Assembly: GCF_000808535.1 (NCBI RefSeq)
Contig: NZ_JWLV01000048.1
Span: 62,001 to 126,000 of the forward strand
DNA length: 64,000 nt
DNA from: Vibrio sinaloensis
GTDB lineage: Bacteria; Pseudomonadota; Gammaproteobacteria; Enterobacterales; Vibrionaceae
Reading direction: 5' to 3'
The notes under the pieces are model-generated. The model had not been told where the DNA came from. It ran no database searches and saw only the letters and a program-made list of their open reading frames with translations. Made by a program: the position numbers and the translations under genes. Every line of letters starts with the position of its first letter. The first letter of the stretch is position 1. Positions 1 through 8,376 of the stretch are shown in pieces.

Positions 1-55
1 AACAGCACTATCAGACCGCGGAACGGTGAAAAAATTCAGAGATTGAGAGCACATA

Positions 56-907
56 ATGCATATTTTCGGCAAAATTTTAGGTTCGTTTTTTGGCTTTTTA
101 TTCGGTGGCGTATTTGGCGCGCTATTCGGACTATTCATTGGTCATCAGTTTGATAAAGCACGCCGATTAAGACAGGCTGGCTTTAGTAGTAGCTTTGGCA
201 GTGGACCTAGCCAAGCTGAGCGACAAGAGGAATTCTTTAAAGCGGCATTTGCTGTCATGGGGCATGTTGCGAAGGCCAAAGGTCAGGTTACTCGAGAAGA
301 GATTCAACTCGCGACAGCCATGATGGATAGAATGAACTTGCACGGCGCTCAGAGAAAAGCCGCTCAGGAAGCGTTTCGTGAAGGCAAGGAGAGTGATTTT
401 CCTCTAGAAACTGTGCTTGAACGAGTCAGAATTTCTGCTGGTGGACGTTTTGATTTGATGCAGTTTTTCCTAGAGTTACAGATTTCAGCGGCCTTTGCTG
501 ATGGTGATATTCACCCTAGTGAGCGCAGTGTGCTCCACAAGGTTGCGCGCGGGCTTGGATTTTCTGCCGATCAACTTGAGCAGCGTTTGAAGATGCAAGA
601 AGCTGCGTTTCGTTTTCAGCGTGGTGGATTTGGTGGCCAAAGTGGTGGTCAATCTCAACACTCCGGTGGTGCTTGGCAACAAACATCAAGCGCAGACCAA
701 CTTAGCGACGCTTACAAGCTGTTGGGTGTCGATAGCAGCGCCGATGCCAAAGCAGTGAAGCGAGCGTATCGAAAACTGATGAATGAACACCACCCTGATA
801 AATTGATGGCAAAGGGTCTGCCCCCAGAGATGATGAATGTCGCCAAGGAAAAGGCGCAAGAGATTCAAAACGCATACGATCTAATCAAAAAGTCGAAAGG
901 GTTTTAA
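56..907 (+). CDS. djlA: Co-chaperone DjlA (membrane-anchored J protein)
   Basis: DjlA is an inner-membrane DnaK co-chaperone. The first ~30 residues are a glycine- and phenylalanine-rich membrane segment with GxxxG-like spacing. A helical TerB-like domain covers about residues 55-175. A Gly/Gln/Ser-rich linker (about 190-215) leads to a C-terminal J domain (about 219-283) with the HPD tripeptide intact (EHHPDKL). The length of 283 aa is normal for the family. The ATG at 56 gives the N-terminal anchor expected. It is followed by a strong terminator at 941-966, so it is probably the last gene of its unit. Confidence 0.95.
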   Translation: MHIFGKILGSFFGFLFGGVFGALFGLFIGHQFDKARRLRQAGFSSSFGSGPSQAERQEEFFKAAFAVMGHVAKAKGQVTREEIQLATAMMDRMNLHGAQRKAAQEAFREGKESDFPLETVLERVRISAGGRFDLMQFFLELQISAAFADGDIHPSERSVLHKVARGLGFSADQLEQRLKMQEAAFRFQRGGFGGQSGGQSQHSGGAWQQTSSADQLSDAYKLLGVDSSADAKAVKRAYRKLMNEHHPDKLMAKGLPPEMMNVAKEKAQEIQNAYDLIKKSKGF

Positions 908-940
908 CGCGGTAACTGTTTTTCAATCTGAACACATCAT

Positions 941-966
941 GGGGCGCAAATTTGCGCCCCTTTTCG
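941..966 (+). terminator. Rho-independent terminator of djlA
   Basis: A perfect 10-bp palindrome GGGGCGCAAA/TTTGCGCCCC is followed by TTTT. It lies 34 bp after the djlA stop. Confidence 0.85.
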
Positions 967-1142
967 TGCTCGTAAGCCTGACCTCATCGAGTGTGTAAAA
1001 TAAGTCGTAGAGCGCTTCAGAAGGTGAGAATCTGCTCCAGATCAATTTAGTGTTTAAATTGTCATTAAAGTGGAATTTTCTGGCTACGACTTTAGTAATC
1101 ACATCTACACTTATCAAAAAGGATGTAAGGGTGTGATTCGAG

Positions 1143-2282
1143 ATGGAAGTGTTAACAACGAACATAGGAGCATTAGAGGCATACCAATGTGGTCTCAGTC
1201 ATCAATTATCTGAGATCCAAAAGCGAATGAAAGTTCACCAACCCAAGCTAGCTAAAGTCTGCTTCGCCCTTTATGACAGTCGAGACCATTTACTCAGAAG
1301 TTACGCTGATAGTTCGTCACTTTCTCTGCGTATGGCGCATTACGAAGCACCTCTGAGCTCTTTACCTTACCTCAAATCGTGTCTAGAGAGTCGCACCGAA
1401 ACCTATCTGTCTGAGCTTAGTGACCTACATCCTTCTCCGCATGTTAGAGCCTTGTTAGGGGAGGGGTTTCATTCTTCTGTGGCGATGCCTATTTTCGCTG
1501 AGCAGAGGTTTTGCGGATTCTTGTTTCTTAATTCCCACTATCCTGACGCTTTTACTCAGAGCGACATAAAGGCGCTCAAGCCTTATCTGAAAATGCTGGA
1601 AGTCGCTATTTTCTCGGAGTACCAACTCGTCCATTTATTGGTGGAGAAATTAAGTAAATTGATCGCACGCTCTCCTGTTTATCAAAGGGAGTCTTTTAGC
1701 CACAAGCAACGGGTAGCCGCCTATACCAACATGATCGCGTTGGCACTGGCGGACCACTATGACGTGGATGATGAGTTTGTTGAGCATCTTACTCTGTTTG
1801 CTCAATATCATGACATTGGCAAAATTCGACTTTCACCTGAATTACTCTGCAAACAGCAGGTTCTCACCCAAGATGAGGTGAACCAATTGCGTCAGCATAT
1901 TATTTTTGGTGAAGAGATTGTTGAGCAGCTCATTGCTGAGTTAAATGCGCTTGACCACCCAAGTGCAATACTGTTGCATGACGTGATTTCTTACCATTAC
2001 GAGTTCTTAGATGGCAGCGGTTACCCACGACAATTACAAGCCGATGAGATACCTCTTGGCGCTCGCATCGTGTGTGTTGCGAACATCTTCGATGCGATGA
2101 CAACACATAAACCATACAAGCAAGGCTGTTCAGTACCTTATGCGTTGTTAGAGCTCGAAAAAATGGTCGCTATGAACAAGCTCGATGCTCGCTGTGTCGA
2201 TGCCTTGAGAAATCATCAGCATCAGTTGAAATCGATTCTTGAGCGTTACCCTGAAAGGGACCCGATGGAAGGCTTGTATTGA
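1143..2282 (+). CDS. HD-GYP domain protein (probable c-di-GMP phosphodiesterase)
   Basis: The protein has 379 aa. Residues ~30-155 look like a GAF-type sensory fold (weakly conserved). The C-terminal half is an HD-GYP domain: a first histidine near 187, HDIGK at 223-227, HHE-type histidines around 252-285, and DGSGYP at 290-295. HD-GYP enzymes hydrolyse cyclic-di-GMP and so affect motility and biofilm. The metal-binding and GYP residues are present, so activity is plausible, but the ligand of the GAF-like part is unknown. The ribosome site at the ATG is weak. It is the last host gene before the integrated element. Confidence 0.85.
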   Translation: MEVLTTNIGALEAYQCGLSHQLSEIQKRMKVHQPKLAKVCFALYDSRDHLLRSYADSSSLSLRMAHYEAPLSSLPYLKSCLESRTETYLSELSDLHPSPHVRALLGEGFHSSVAMPIFAEQRFCGFLFLNSHYPDAFTQSDIKALKPYLKMLEVAIFSEYQLVHLLVEKLSKLIARSPVYQRESFSHKQRVAAYTNMIALALADHYDVDDEFVEHLTLFAQYHDIGKIRLSPELLCKQQVLTQDEVNQLRQHIIFGEEIVEQLIAELNALDHPSAILLHDVISYHYEFLDGSGYPRQLQADEIPLGARIVCVANIFDAMTTHKPYKQGCSVPYALLELEKMVAMNKLDARCVDALRNHQHQLKSILERYPERDPMEGLY

Positions 2283-2374
2283 GTCATTAGTTTTCATTGA
2301 GTAATGATTTGTCGCATTGTGTGGTTTTTGGGGGGAGTTAACGTGTCCAACTACACCCAAAATCATCAAATGCA

Positions 2375-2411
2375 AAAAAGGCGTAGTAGGTATTAACCTG
2401 CTACGCCTTTT
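2375..2411 (-). terminator. Original terminator of the host tRNA-Ile2 gene
   Basis: A stem of about 15 bp (AAAAAGGCGTAGTAGG with CCTGCTACGCCTTTT, one G-U pair) has a run of T on the minus strand. It sits directly downstream of the orphan 3' tRNA fragment, where the terminator of an undisrupted minus-strand tRNA gene would be. Confidence 0.75.
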
Positions 2412-2413
2412 CG

Positions 2414-2441
2414 AATATGGTGGCCCCTCGCAGACTTGAAC
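2414..2441. repeat. Left copy of 28-bp direct repeat (tRNA 3' end)
   Basis: Identical to 14572-14599. It covers tRNA nucleotides 53-76 plus 4 flanking bases. A 28-bp identity across 12.2 kb marks a site-specific integration at a tRNA 3' end. Confidence 0.9.
2418..2441 (-). pseudogene. Orphan 3' fragment of host tRNA-Ile2 (nt 53-76)
   Basis: Read on the minus strand this is the T-loop, the 3' side of the T-stem, the acceptor 3' strand and CCA of tRNA-Ile(CAT). No 5' part is attached; element sequence begins at 2442. With 15020-15075 it rebuilds all 76 nt of an intron-free tRNA-Ile2, the two pieces overlapping by only 4 nt (GTTC, nt 53-56). I infer that this is the displaced 3' end of the original host gene. 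Confidence 0.85.
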
Positions 2442-2443
2442 CA

Positions 2444-2461
2444 TTATGTGGGGTAGTTTTT
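2444..2461 (+). repeat. Left terminal inverted repeat of the element
   Basis: TTATGTGGGGTAGTTTTT, two bases inside the left end. It matches the right-end copy (15002-15019, minus strand) at 14 of 18 positions. Likely a core-type recombinase binding site. Confidence 0.5.
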
Positions 2462-2501
2462 ACCCTAGAGTTTGGTGCTCTTCGTCTGAATTGTCAGGGT
2501 T

Positions 2502-2526
2502 ATCCCTTATCATATAAGGGATTTTT
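2502..2526 (+). terminator. Terminator-like hairpin at element left end
   Basis: ATCCCTTAT-CAT-ATAAGGGAT is a perfect 9-bp stem followed by TTTT on the plus strand. It would stop transcription entering the element from the host side. Confidence 0.6.
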
Positions 2527-2535
2527 GAACTACAT

Positions 2536-2589
2536 GCCCCCTTTTATTTAAATGCTTCCTCAAGGTTGTGTTTAAATGGGGGCTTTTTT
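2536..2589 (+). terminator. Second terminator at element left end
   Basis: GCCCCC/GGGGGC with an inner ATTTAAA/TTTAAAT pairing, followed by TTTTTT. The loop contains a copy of the 12-bp repeat (AAGGTTGTGTTT, 2562-2573). The rest of 2590-2717 shows no gene. Confidence 0.65.
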
Positions 2590-2717
2590 GAACAAAAGAG
2601 CTTCCTAGGTAAAAGCTATTAAATCGCAAACACCACACCTAACTCTGATGAGCGACTCCCTTTTCCTACAGTACGTCTTGACACATTATATCTACCTGTA
2701 ATGGGGCAACTTCTTAC

Positions 2718-3359
2718 TCATAGTTTCCCCTCAAGAATATCAAAGTAAGTACTGCTGATGGATTTAGATAAGACGCTATTAATGTCAAGGGCGAGGTTAG
2801 TAATGCTTCTTTCCTCTTTATTGATGTCAACAATCCCTTCTGTCGCCATAACTAAGAAATCAATTGTTGCGATGAGGTTATTAACCATCTCATGATCTAT
2901 TGCTGTATTTTCAGTAGGTGTTTTGTCTTGAAGCTTGTTTTTTGCAATATACGTTTTAAGAGCCTCATTTTCTTGTGTGAGTAATTTTCTTTCCTGCTCC
3001 AAATTCTCTATTTTCTCTTTATCTCCGAGCTTTCTAACAGCTTCCTTTTTAAGAGCATCTAAAGGTTTGGAACCATCAGCATCATAGTATGAGTGGTAAA
3101 CTGCACCGACAATCCCCCAGTATTTTGGATTAGTAGCGATAGCGCGGTGAGTGATTTCCTTCATGTTTATAGGGAGGTTTTCGTTGAAAATCTCCGCGCA
3201 CATCTTCTGGAAAGCAGTCTTATTACGGATGTGAACGAGGTCACACATAGCTTTCATTTTTGGTACAACATGTTCTTCGAAGCGCAAAGCCCGAGCTTCT
3301 ACACCTGCAACCTGAGAGCCTTTAAATCGGTTCTCACCTTTCTTTGCTCCTTTAGGCAT
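2718..3359 (-). CDS. Third protein of the recombinase trio (GmtX/TnpC-like)
   Basis: The protein has 213 aa. The N-terminal half is basic and helical with no catalytic motif that I can see. A coiled coil spans about residues 112-140, rich in K, E, L and Q, and a mixed helical tail follows. The start is well set: ATG at 3359 with CAGGAGG a few bases upstream. It overlaps the stop of the large upstream recombinase by 8 bp, so translation is coupled. A small coiled-coil third protein after two tyrosine recombinases matches the layout of Tn554 tnpC and of the GMT trio. In Tn554, TnpC influences efficiency and orientation of insertion. A similar accessory role is inferred here. Confidence 0.6.
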   Translation of the reverse strand: MPKGAKKGENRFKGSQVAGVEARALRFEEHVVPKMKAMCDLVHIRNKTAFQKMCAEIFNENLPINMKEITHRAIATNPKYWGIVGAVYHSYYDADGSKPLDALKKEAVRKLGDKEKIENLEQERKLLTQENEALKTYIAKNKLQDKTPTENTAIDHEMVNNLIATIDFLVMATEGIVDINKEERSITNLALDINSVLSKSISSTYFDILEGKL

Positions 3360-6300
3360 TAAAACCTCCTGTAATTGCTGCTGGAAGGCTCAAAGTACCC
3401 CCAAGGGCTTTCTGGGCATCCATCTCGATTTGCTCCAACTCGTCAGGTAATTCGTTAACTCCAATGCCTGAAATATCGCAGATAATTTTGATTACACCTT
3501 TGAAATCAGAAAGTAACACTTTACCTGTCGGCAGTTCTCCAAGGAGGGCTTTAAACTGACCTGTTTGCGCCAATATTTTATTACGGAATAGCGTAACTCT
3601 TGCTTTTAATTGGGGGGTCAAGAACTCCTGATAGCAAGCGGCTTCCTCGATACGTACAAGAGTGTTAGTGAGCTCGTTAGATGACTTTAACTTAGTCAAC
3701 TTTTCCCTGATGAACTCCGGTTCTCTTACTAACCATTTATCTTTCTGGGATAGGTTGTTAGCCATTGCGTCCAAACATGTTGCAGTAGTAGCCCATGCTG
3801 ATACTTCATCACTATAGAACCTCTTGAGGGTAATTTCGTTTATATAGGCACCCATATCCTCGCTATTCGCTTTAGCTTCATCGATAATGACCTCAAGTTC
3901 TGCTGCCTTATCAGTAAGCGCCCTTATTTTTGCACTTATTGCAGGGAGGTGATCGACTGTTTTGACGGAATATGGGCACTCACCACACTTAGAGAGACCA
4001 CCAATAGTGTTCTTCTTAATGTCATGTGGACACTCGTTATTGAAAGGGCAAATGTGTGTGGAGTTAAATGCCAGTTGATCAACGATTGTAGTAGTGCCAT
4101 GGGAATTATCTTCTAACTCATCCAGTCTTTTCTTGATGATTAGCATCCCACTTCGGGTTTCTTTTGACTCATGATCAGAAAATGACAATGCTCCAAAATC
4201 ATTCAGTGCACCATTCGCATTCCTAGCAAATGCTTGCTGCAGAGCAGATTGTTTGCTCTTTGCATCAACCATCATTGGTGCAACAAAGTCTCTGAACTCT
4301 TGTTCTTGTCCGGCTTTTTGAGCATCCAGAAATTTATGTTGGATCTTCGCGTAATAGATCACATGCGCATCGTCCGCATGTCCAGTTGACTTCTTAATGA
4401 CAGAAGGAGGAAGAATAGTGATGTTATTGCTAACTACCTGAACACGCATTGAGTGAGGGGTGATATCTAACTTTGCATCACCCACAAAACCTTTCACACG
4501 TTGCAAATTACCAGCAAGATCTTTGTCATGGTGAATCTCAACTGGAGGAACATGATGCTCACTTATCTTTGAGTAAAAATATGAAAAGTGGACTAAAATG
4601 TGCTTAAAGGTGGCTCTATAAGTGTTGTCAGTAACAGTGGAGAATGAGTCTTTGATTTGTAAGTGAGGATCTACCTGTGCAAATAGCGGTTTGAGCATGC
4701 TAAAACCTGAATGTTCGTGTCCATCATAATAAATAGGTGCATCATCACCATTGAGGAAAGCCTTTTTCCACGTTGACTGCCTGTCTAGTATTCCAATGAC
4801 GGTTTCGCTGACATCAGCTTCCCATGCATCATGTGACTTATCTGAATTCACCCATAGCTTGGTAATTAGATAAGAGCGCTCATCAAAGAGGTCTCGGTTG
4901 ACATTTTGGTCGTATGTCTGGTCGTCAAGCCATCGTAGTGCCATTAACCTGATTCCTGTCTCAGCCATCACGATACTTAAGTGAATGTAGTGAGGAAGAA
5001 ATGTGCATGATTTAAGCTGGCACACTTGATTCACTCTAGGTCTGAAACAAGGGATAATTTTTGTTGGAATCTCATCAATCGGATAATACTTATCGTTGCA
5101 CCGAAAGATAGGTGTGAACCCAGTATCACTCGTTTTAATCGTTTTGTTTAGTTGGTTTAACCCTAAGATGAAACCATCCCTATTAGGGTGATTGTGGTTC
5201 ATATACCAAACCCACTCAGCGACCCCATAAAGGTATGATAGGTAGGGAGCAAAGCTATCTTCGGGCAATAATTCCTTGACCGTCCCTTTACTTCGGCCAC
5301 TAACCGGAAAGTCCAGCTGCCTACTTACAGGTTTCTTGAAGTCATCATGAGTCATGGCAAGGTAATCGAAAAAACCTTCAAGCTTATACAGTTGTTCTTT
5401 ATAGGAGGTTGTTTTGACACCTTGACCCAGCCCCTTCATCATCTCTTTTGCCTGTTTACGATTGATGTTTTTTGGCACCGGTAGAGGCTCTCCCGAATTT
5501 ATAAGGGTTTGCATCCCTTTTCTTATTGCACTTTGATACTTATCGTAGCTTTTTAGCCCCTTTTCTTTCAGTGTATTTATGTAGTCATTCACATCTTCCA
5601 ACCACATAGGAATAGCAGGATGCTTCTTTAGTTCTAGAGGGGTAAAGTCAGCAGTAGTTAATTTTCCTTTAACACCCGGAATGTTGCTATTCCTGACAAA
5701 TACTTTATTTGTATCAAATCGCACTCTGTCTGGTAGGCATGTTTTAAGTGCTAAATACCAGTCAACAGTCCTTGGGACACTTTTAATCGTATGACTTGCA
5801 AGATCATCAAGTAGCTCATCGGTGATATCCTCAACCTCCCAAGCAGCGCAGGCTCGAACGTACCTGTGGGCATACCACCCAAAGTTCTTCATCGACGACT
5901 TAGCCATATATTTAGTGATGTCGATGTCACACTCTAGTCCCTCAAAAAAAGGGGCACGAATGATTTTGAGTATTTCTGGGTAGGCATCTGCTGCATACTC
6001 TGTGGGTGCACCTGACTGACCACGTTTGATCGTTGGTATATCGCTGTAATAGACAGGGAGTAAAAGGAATTTGGATGCCCAACAGCAATGAAGGAATAGT
6101 CTCAAGTCAGTGCGCAAACCTCTGGCATCATTCAGGGTGATCTTTATGTGCCTTGAGTGCTCAGGCAGGATTTGATGAAATTCCTTTCGAGATTCTCTTG
6201 GGTCAATATCAACAAGTTGATAGACGTTTATTAACCATGCCTCATCAAGCTCAAACTCATCTTCGAATTGGTCTAGGTACTTGAATAAAGATATTTTTGT

Positions 6301-6468
6301 TGCCCCTAGCCGTGCCTTCTCGTTCAACCCATCCTCATGAGTAAGCGTTTTAACCCCCTGCCTTTTGCAAACCACTTGCTTGGTCAACTCAAGTGCTTCA
6401 AGGATTTTATCTCTCAGCTCTGACTTTCCGCAGATGATTGCGGGCTTTCTTGTATGGTTGAATAACAT
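3352..6468 (-). CDS. Large tyrosine recombinase of the trio (GmtZ/TnpB-like)
   Basis: A protein of about 1038 aa, started at the ATG at 6468 (TAGGATG junction with the upstream stop, AGAAGG as ribosome site); a TTG at 6477 is the longer alternative. A tyrosine-recombinase signature is present: Arg in ETGIR near 507, HSMR near 671-674, TGH near 697, and a YY pair near 705-706 as possible nucleophile. Further on, near 800-830, is a cysteine cluster of the form CPx4CPH...CGECP that may bind zinc. The last ~200 residues are helical. It is much longer than TnpB of Tn554, which agrees better with the GMT family. It presumably works with the next-door recombinase to move the element. Confidence 0.75.
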   Translation of the reverse strand: MLFNHTRKPAIICGKSELRDKILEALELTKQVVCKRQGVKTLTHEDGLNEKARLGATKISLFKYLDQFEDEFELDEAWLINVYQLVDIDPRESRKEFHQILPEHSRHIKITLNDARGLRTDLRLFLHCCWASKFLLLPVYYSDIPTIKRGQSGAPTEYAADAYPEILKIIRAPFFEGLECDIDITKYMAKSSMKNFGWYAHRYVRACAAWEVEDITDELLDDLASHTIKSVPRTVDWYLALKTCLPDRVRFDTNKVFVRNSNIPGVKGKLTTADFTPLELKKHPAIPMWLEDVNDYINTLKEKGLKSYDKYQSAIRKGMQTLINSGEPLPVPKNINRKQAKEMMKGLGQGVKTTSYKEQLYKLEGFFDYLAMTHDDFKKPVSRQLDFPVSGRSKGTVKELLPEDSFAPYLSYLYGVAEWVWYMNHNHPNRDGFILGLNQLNKTIKTSDTGFTPIFRCNDKYYPIDEIPTKIIPCFRPRVNQVCQLKSCTFLPHYIHLSIVMAETGIRLMALRWLDDQTYDQNVNRDLFDERSYLITKLWVNSDKSHDAWEADVSETVIGILDRQSTWKKAFLNGDDAPIYYDGHEHSGFSMLKPLFAQVDPHLQIKDSFSTVTDNTYRATFKHILVHFSYFYSKISEHHVPPVEIHHDKDLAGNLQRVKGFVGDAKLDITPHSMRVQVVSNNITILPPSVIKKSTGHADDAHVIYYAKIQHKFLDAQKAGQEQEFRDFVAPMMVDAKSKQSALQQAFARNANGALNDFGALSFSDHESKETRSGMLIIKKRLDELEDNSHGTTTIVDQLAFNSTHICPFNNECPHDIKKNTIGGLSKCGECPYSVKTVDHLPAISAKIRALTDKAAELEVIIDEAKANSEDMGAYINEITLKRFYSDEVSAWATTATCLDAMANNLSQKDKWLVREPEFIREKLTKLKSSNELTNTLVRIEEAACYQEFLTPQLKARVTLFRNKILAQTGQFKALLGELPTGKVLLSDFKGVIKIICDISGIGVNELPDELEQIEMDAQKALGGTLSLPAAITGGFNA

Positions 6469-6469
6469 C

Positions 6470-7867
6470 CTAAGCAACCTTCTCTAGGTTTTCTTTCTCT
6501 ACTTCAAGCTTTTTAAGCTGTCGGTCATAGTATTGAATCGCTAGTTCCTTTAATGAAACGTTCTGATCTCTGATATATGAATTGGCGGCTGATAGCATAA
6601 ACTCAATTAAATCGACATCTTGTTTAGCGTAAACTTCTGTCGAACTAATATTCTGATGCCCCATCAGTAGCTTGACGTATGCTAAAGGTAAACCTTGTCG
6701 ATCAGTCGGGTTACCATTCTCATCTACAATAGGGAAGTAATTCAGGGTGTAAAAGGCATAAGTGTGTCTGAAACCATGGTGGCCCAAGTGAAGAAGTGTT
6801 GGGTCAAACTCTTTAATGTATCGTTTTAGTGTTTTTGAACGCGTAGACCTACAACTACAGAAGAACGGCCGGCCATTTGCCTTCTGAAATAGGAAGCGAT
6901 GACTAACATTTGATTTGTAATGATGCTCCATATAAACCTTCAGAATAGACCAGAAAACTTGTGCAAATGGTTGAATCATAAAGGTAAGAGATGTAGCGCG
7001 ACCTTTATCACGAAGCGCTTCTGATTCCTCCTGTGTTAAGCCAACATTATGGCGAGCACTGGGAGAAATAATATCAATGGTTCTTTCATCCCAGTTTATG
7101 TCGTCTACCGTGACTTGAAGCGCCTCAGATGTGCGGACACCTGTTGCAGCCAAAAGAGCATAGAGTAGGAAGTCTCTAACTTTAGAGAAGCTAGATGCTG
7201 GCGTAATATCCGAGTAGGAAAAGAACTGGAAGCTTTTATCGATAGGAAATGATTTTTTGATCTTTTTGTTGGTTAGTGCCTTCAATGATGACTTATTGCT
7301 CTTCCTAGTTGCTTTCCTGAATAGCTTAACTTTCTTTTTGCTTTTAGAGCCAAAGTTGCGTTTTGTTGCTTCAAACCATGACCTTCTAGCCATTTGACTT
7401 AGCTCTCGATGGCTGATGTTGTGCTCATGTTTGATAGCATTAAGGAAAGATTCATCATTTTTATCGAACAATCTTAACTCCATAAATATGGATAAAGAGG
7501 CTTCGATTACGTTGGCAATACTTTCATCGCTTGTTTCGTTATCTTTACCAATGTTTATAGCGACTTGGCGGATCAGTTTCGTTTCAGAACGCTCGCCAAG
7601 CGTCAGATAGTCTTGGTAAAGGCGAAATGTCTTGGATGGCTCAAAGGTAACGTTTAGCTCATCGGATACTGTTCTCACCTCATATAGAAAATCAAGGAAT
7701 CGAGACACATGGCCTGCATATTGCTCGATTGTTGTAGAGGCATACCCTCTATCAATAAGTAGCTCGACGTACTCTTCAAAAGGGGCATACATCTCAGACG
7801 TATGGATGTTCATCAGTAGCATACCTTGGCTAACAATAGGGCCACTTATGCAGGTAAAGTTCTTCAT
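6470..7867 (-). CDS. Tyrosine recombinase, first gene of the trio (GmtY/TnpA-like)
   Basis: The protein has 465 aa. An N-terminal SAM-like core-binding region lies at about 25-150, and the catalytic domain at about 215-420. All catalytic residues can be seen: Arg245 in ATGVRTSEAL, His364 and Arg367 in HHGFRH, His404 in LMGHQN and Tyr413 in STEVYAK. A lysine-rich linker lies at about 172-205. A consensus promoter (7913-7940) is directly upstream. The assigned ATG at 7867 has a poor ribosome site; ATG codons 16 and 19 are alternatives. First gene of an overlapping three-gene operon. Confidence 0.85.
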   Translation of the reverse strand: MKNFTCISGPIVSQGMLLMNIHTSEMYAPFEEYVELLIDRGYASTTIEQYAGHVSRFLDFLYEVRTVSDELNVTFEPSKTFRLYQDYLTLGERSETKLIRQVAINIGKDNETSDESIANVIEASLSIFMELRLFDKNDESFLNAIKHEHNISHRELSQMARRSWFEATKRNFGSKSKKKVKLFRKATRKSNKSSLKALTNKKIKKSFPIDKSFQFFSYSDITPASSFSKVRDFLLYALLAATGVRTSEALQVTVDDINWDERTIDIISPSARHNVGLTQEESEALRDKGRATSLTFMIQPFAQVFWSILKVYMEHHYKSNVSHRFLFQKANGRPFFCSCRSTRSKTLKRYIKEFDPTLLHLGHHGFRHTYAFYTLNYFPIVDENGNPTDRQGLPLAYVKLLMGHQNISSTEVYAKQDVDLIEFMLSAANSYIRDQNVSLKELAIQYYDRQLKKLEVEKENLEKVA

Positions 7868-7912
7868 TTAGTGCCAATACTCCCAAAGCTTATAATTGCG
7901 TCCTTAAATAAG

Positions 7913-7940
7913 GTTATATTTGAAATTGTAGGGGTGTCAA
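7913..7940 (-). promoter_or_regulatory. Sigma-70 promoter of the recombinase trio
   Basis: TTGACA (7935-7940) and TATAAC (7913-7918) on the minus strand, 16-bp spacer, 45 bp upstream of the first recombinase ATG. Confidence 0.7.
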
Positions 7941-7958
7941 TGGTTTTGGATAAAAAAA

Positions 7959-7972
7959 ACATGTATACATGT
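7959..7972. promoter_or_regulatory. 14-bp perfect palindrome upstream of recombinase promoter
   Basis: ACATGTATACATGT lies 18 bp upstream of the -35 box. It is a candidate operator for a regulator of the recombinases. It does not fit the LexA consensus. No other gene is seen in 7973-8311. Confidence 0.4.
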
Positions 7973-8311
7973 ACAGGTTTCTATATAAGTGTAAATGCTG
8001 AGTGAGGATGGTTATTCAGAAACCTGAGAGCAAGGACTCGCTCTTTGTCTGTATGCAATTGAGTTTGATCGTAAATGCGTCTTTCTGACATATATAGACG
8101 ATGAAAGAAGTAAAGAATCTCATGTCTGATTATATAGTCTGGGAAGCGACAATAAGGATCTGGTCTTAGAGTTAGTGAGCTAATCTACACGTTTCGCACA
8201 AGCTGAGTTTTGGTAAAGAATGCTATCATTCCGAAAAACATGATCGCCTTCCTATTCATATCCGAGACATTTATTGAAGAAAGGACGTGCTTGTTCAACG
8301 GCACCCAATTA

Positions 8312-8338
8312 AAGTGTCGCTACGCGACACTTGCTCTT
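8312..8338. terminator. Terminator downstream of the SET-domain gene
   Basis: AAGTGTCGC-TAC-GCGACACTT (9-bp perfect stem), with TTTTTT a few bases later on the plus strand and TTTAATT on the minus strand. It lies 45 bp after the SET gene stop. It may serve both strands. Confidence 0.55.
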
Positions 8339-8376
8339 TTTTGCTCTCGTAAACTTTGGGTCAAAATTATTGTGCA

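Noticed and set aside
7959..7972. LexA (SOS) box upstream of the recombinases
   Set aside because: The palindrome lacks the CTGT-N8-ACAG spacing. Kept only as an unassigned operator candidate.
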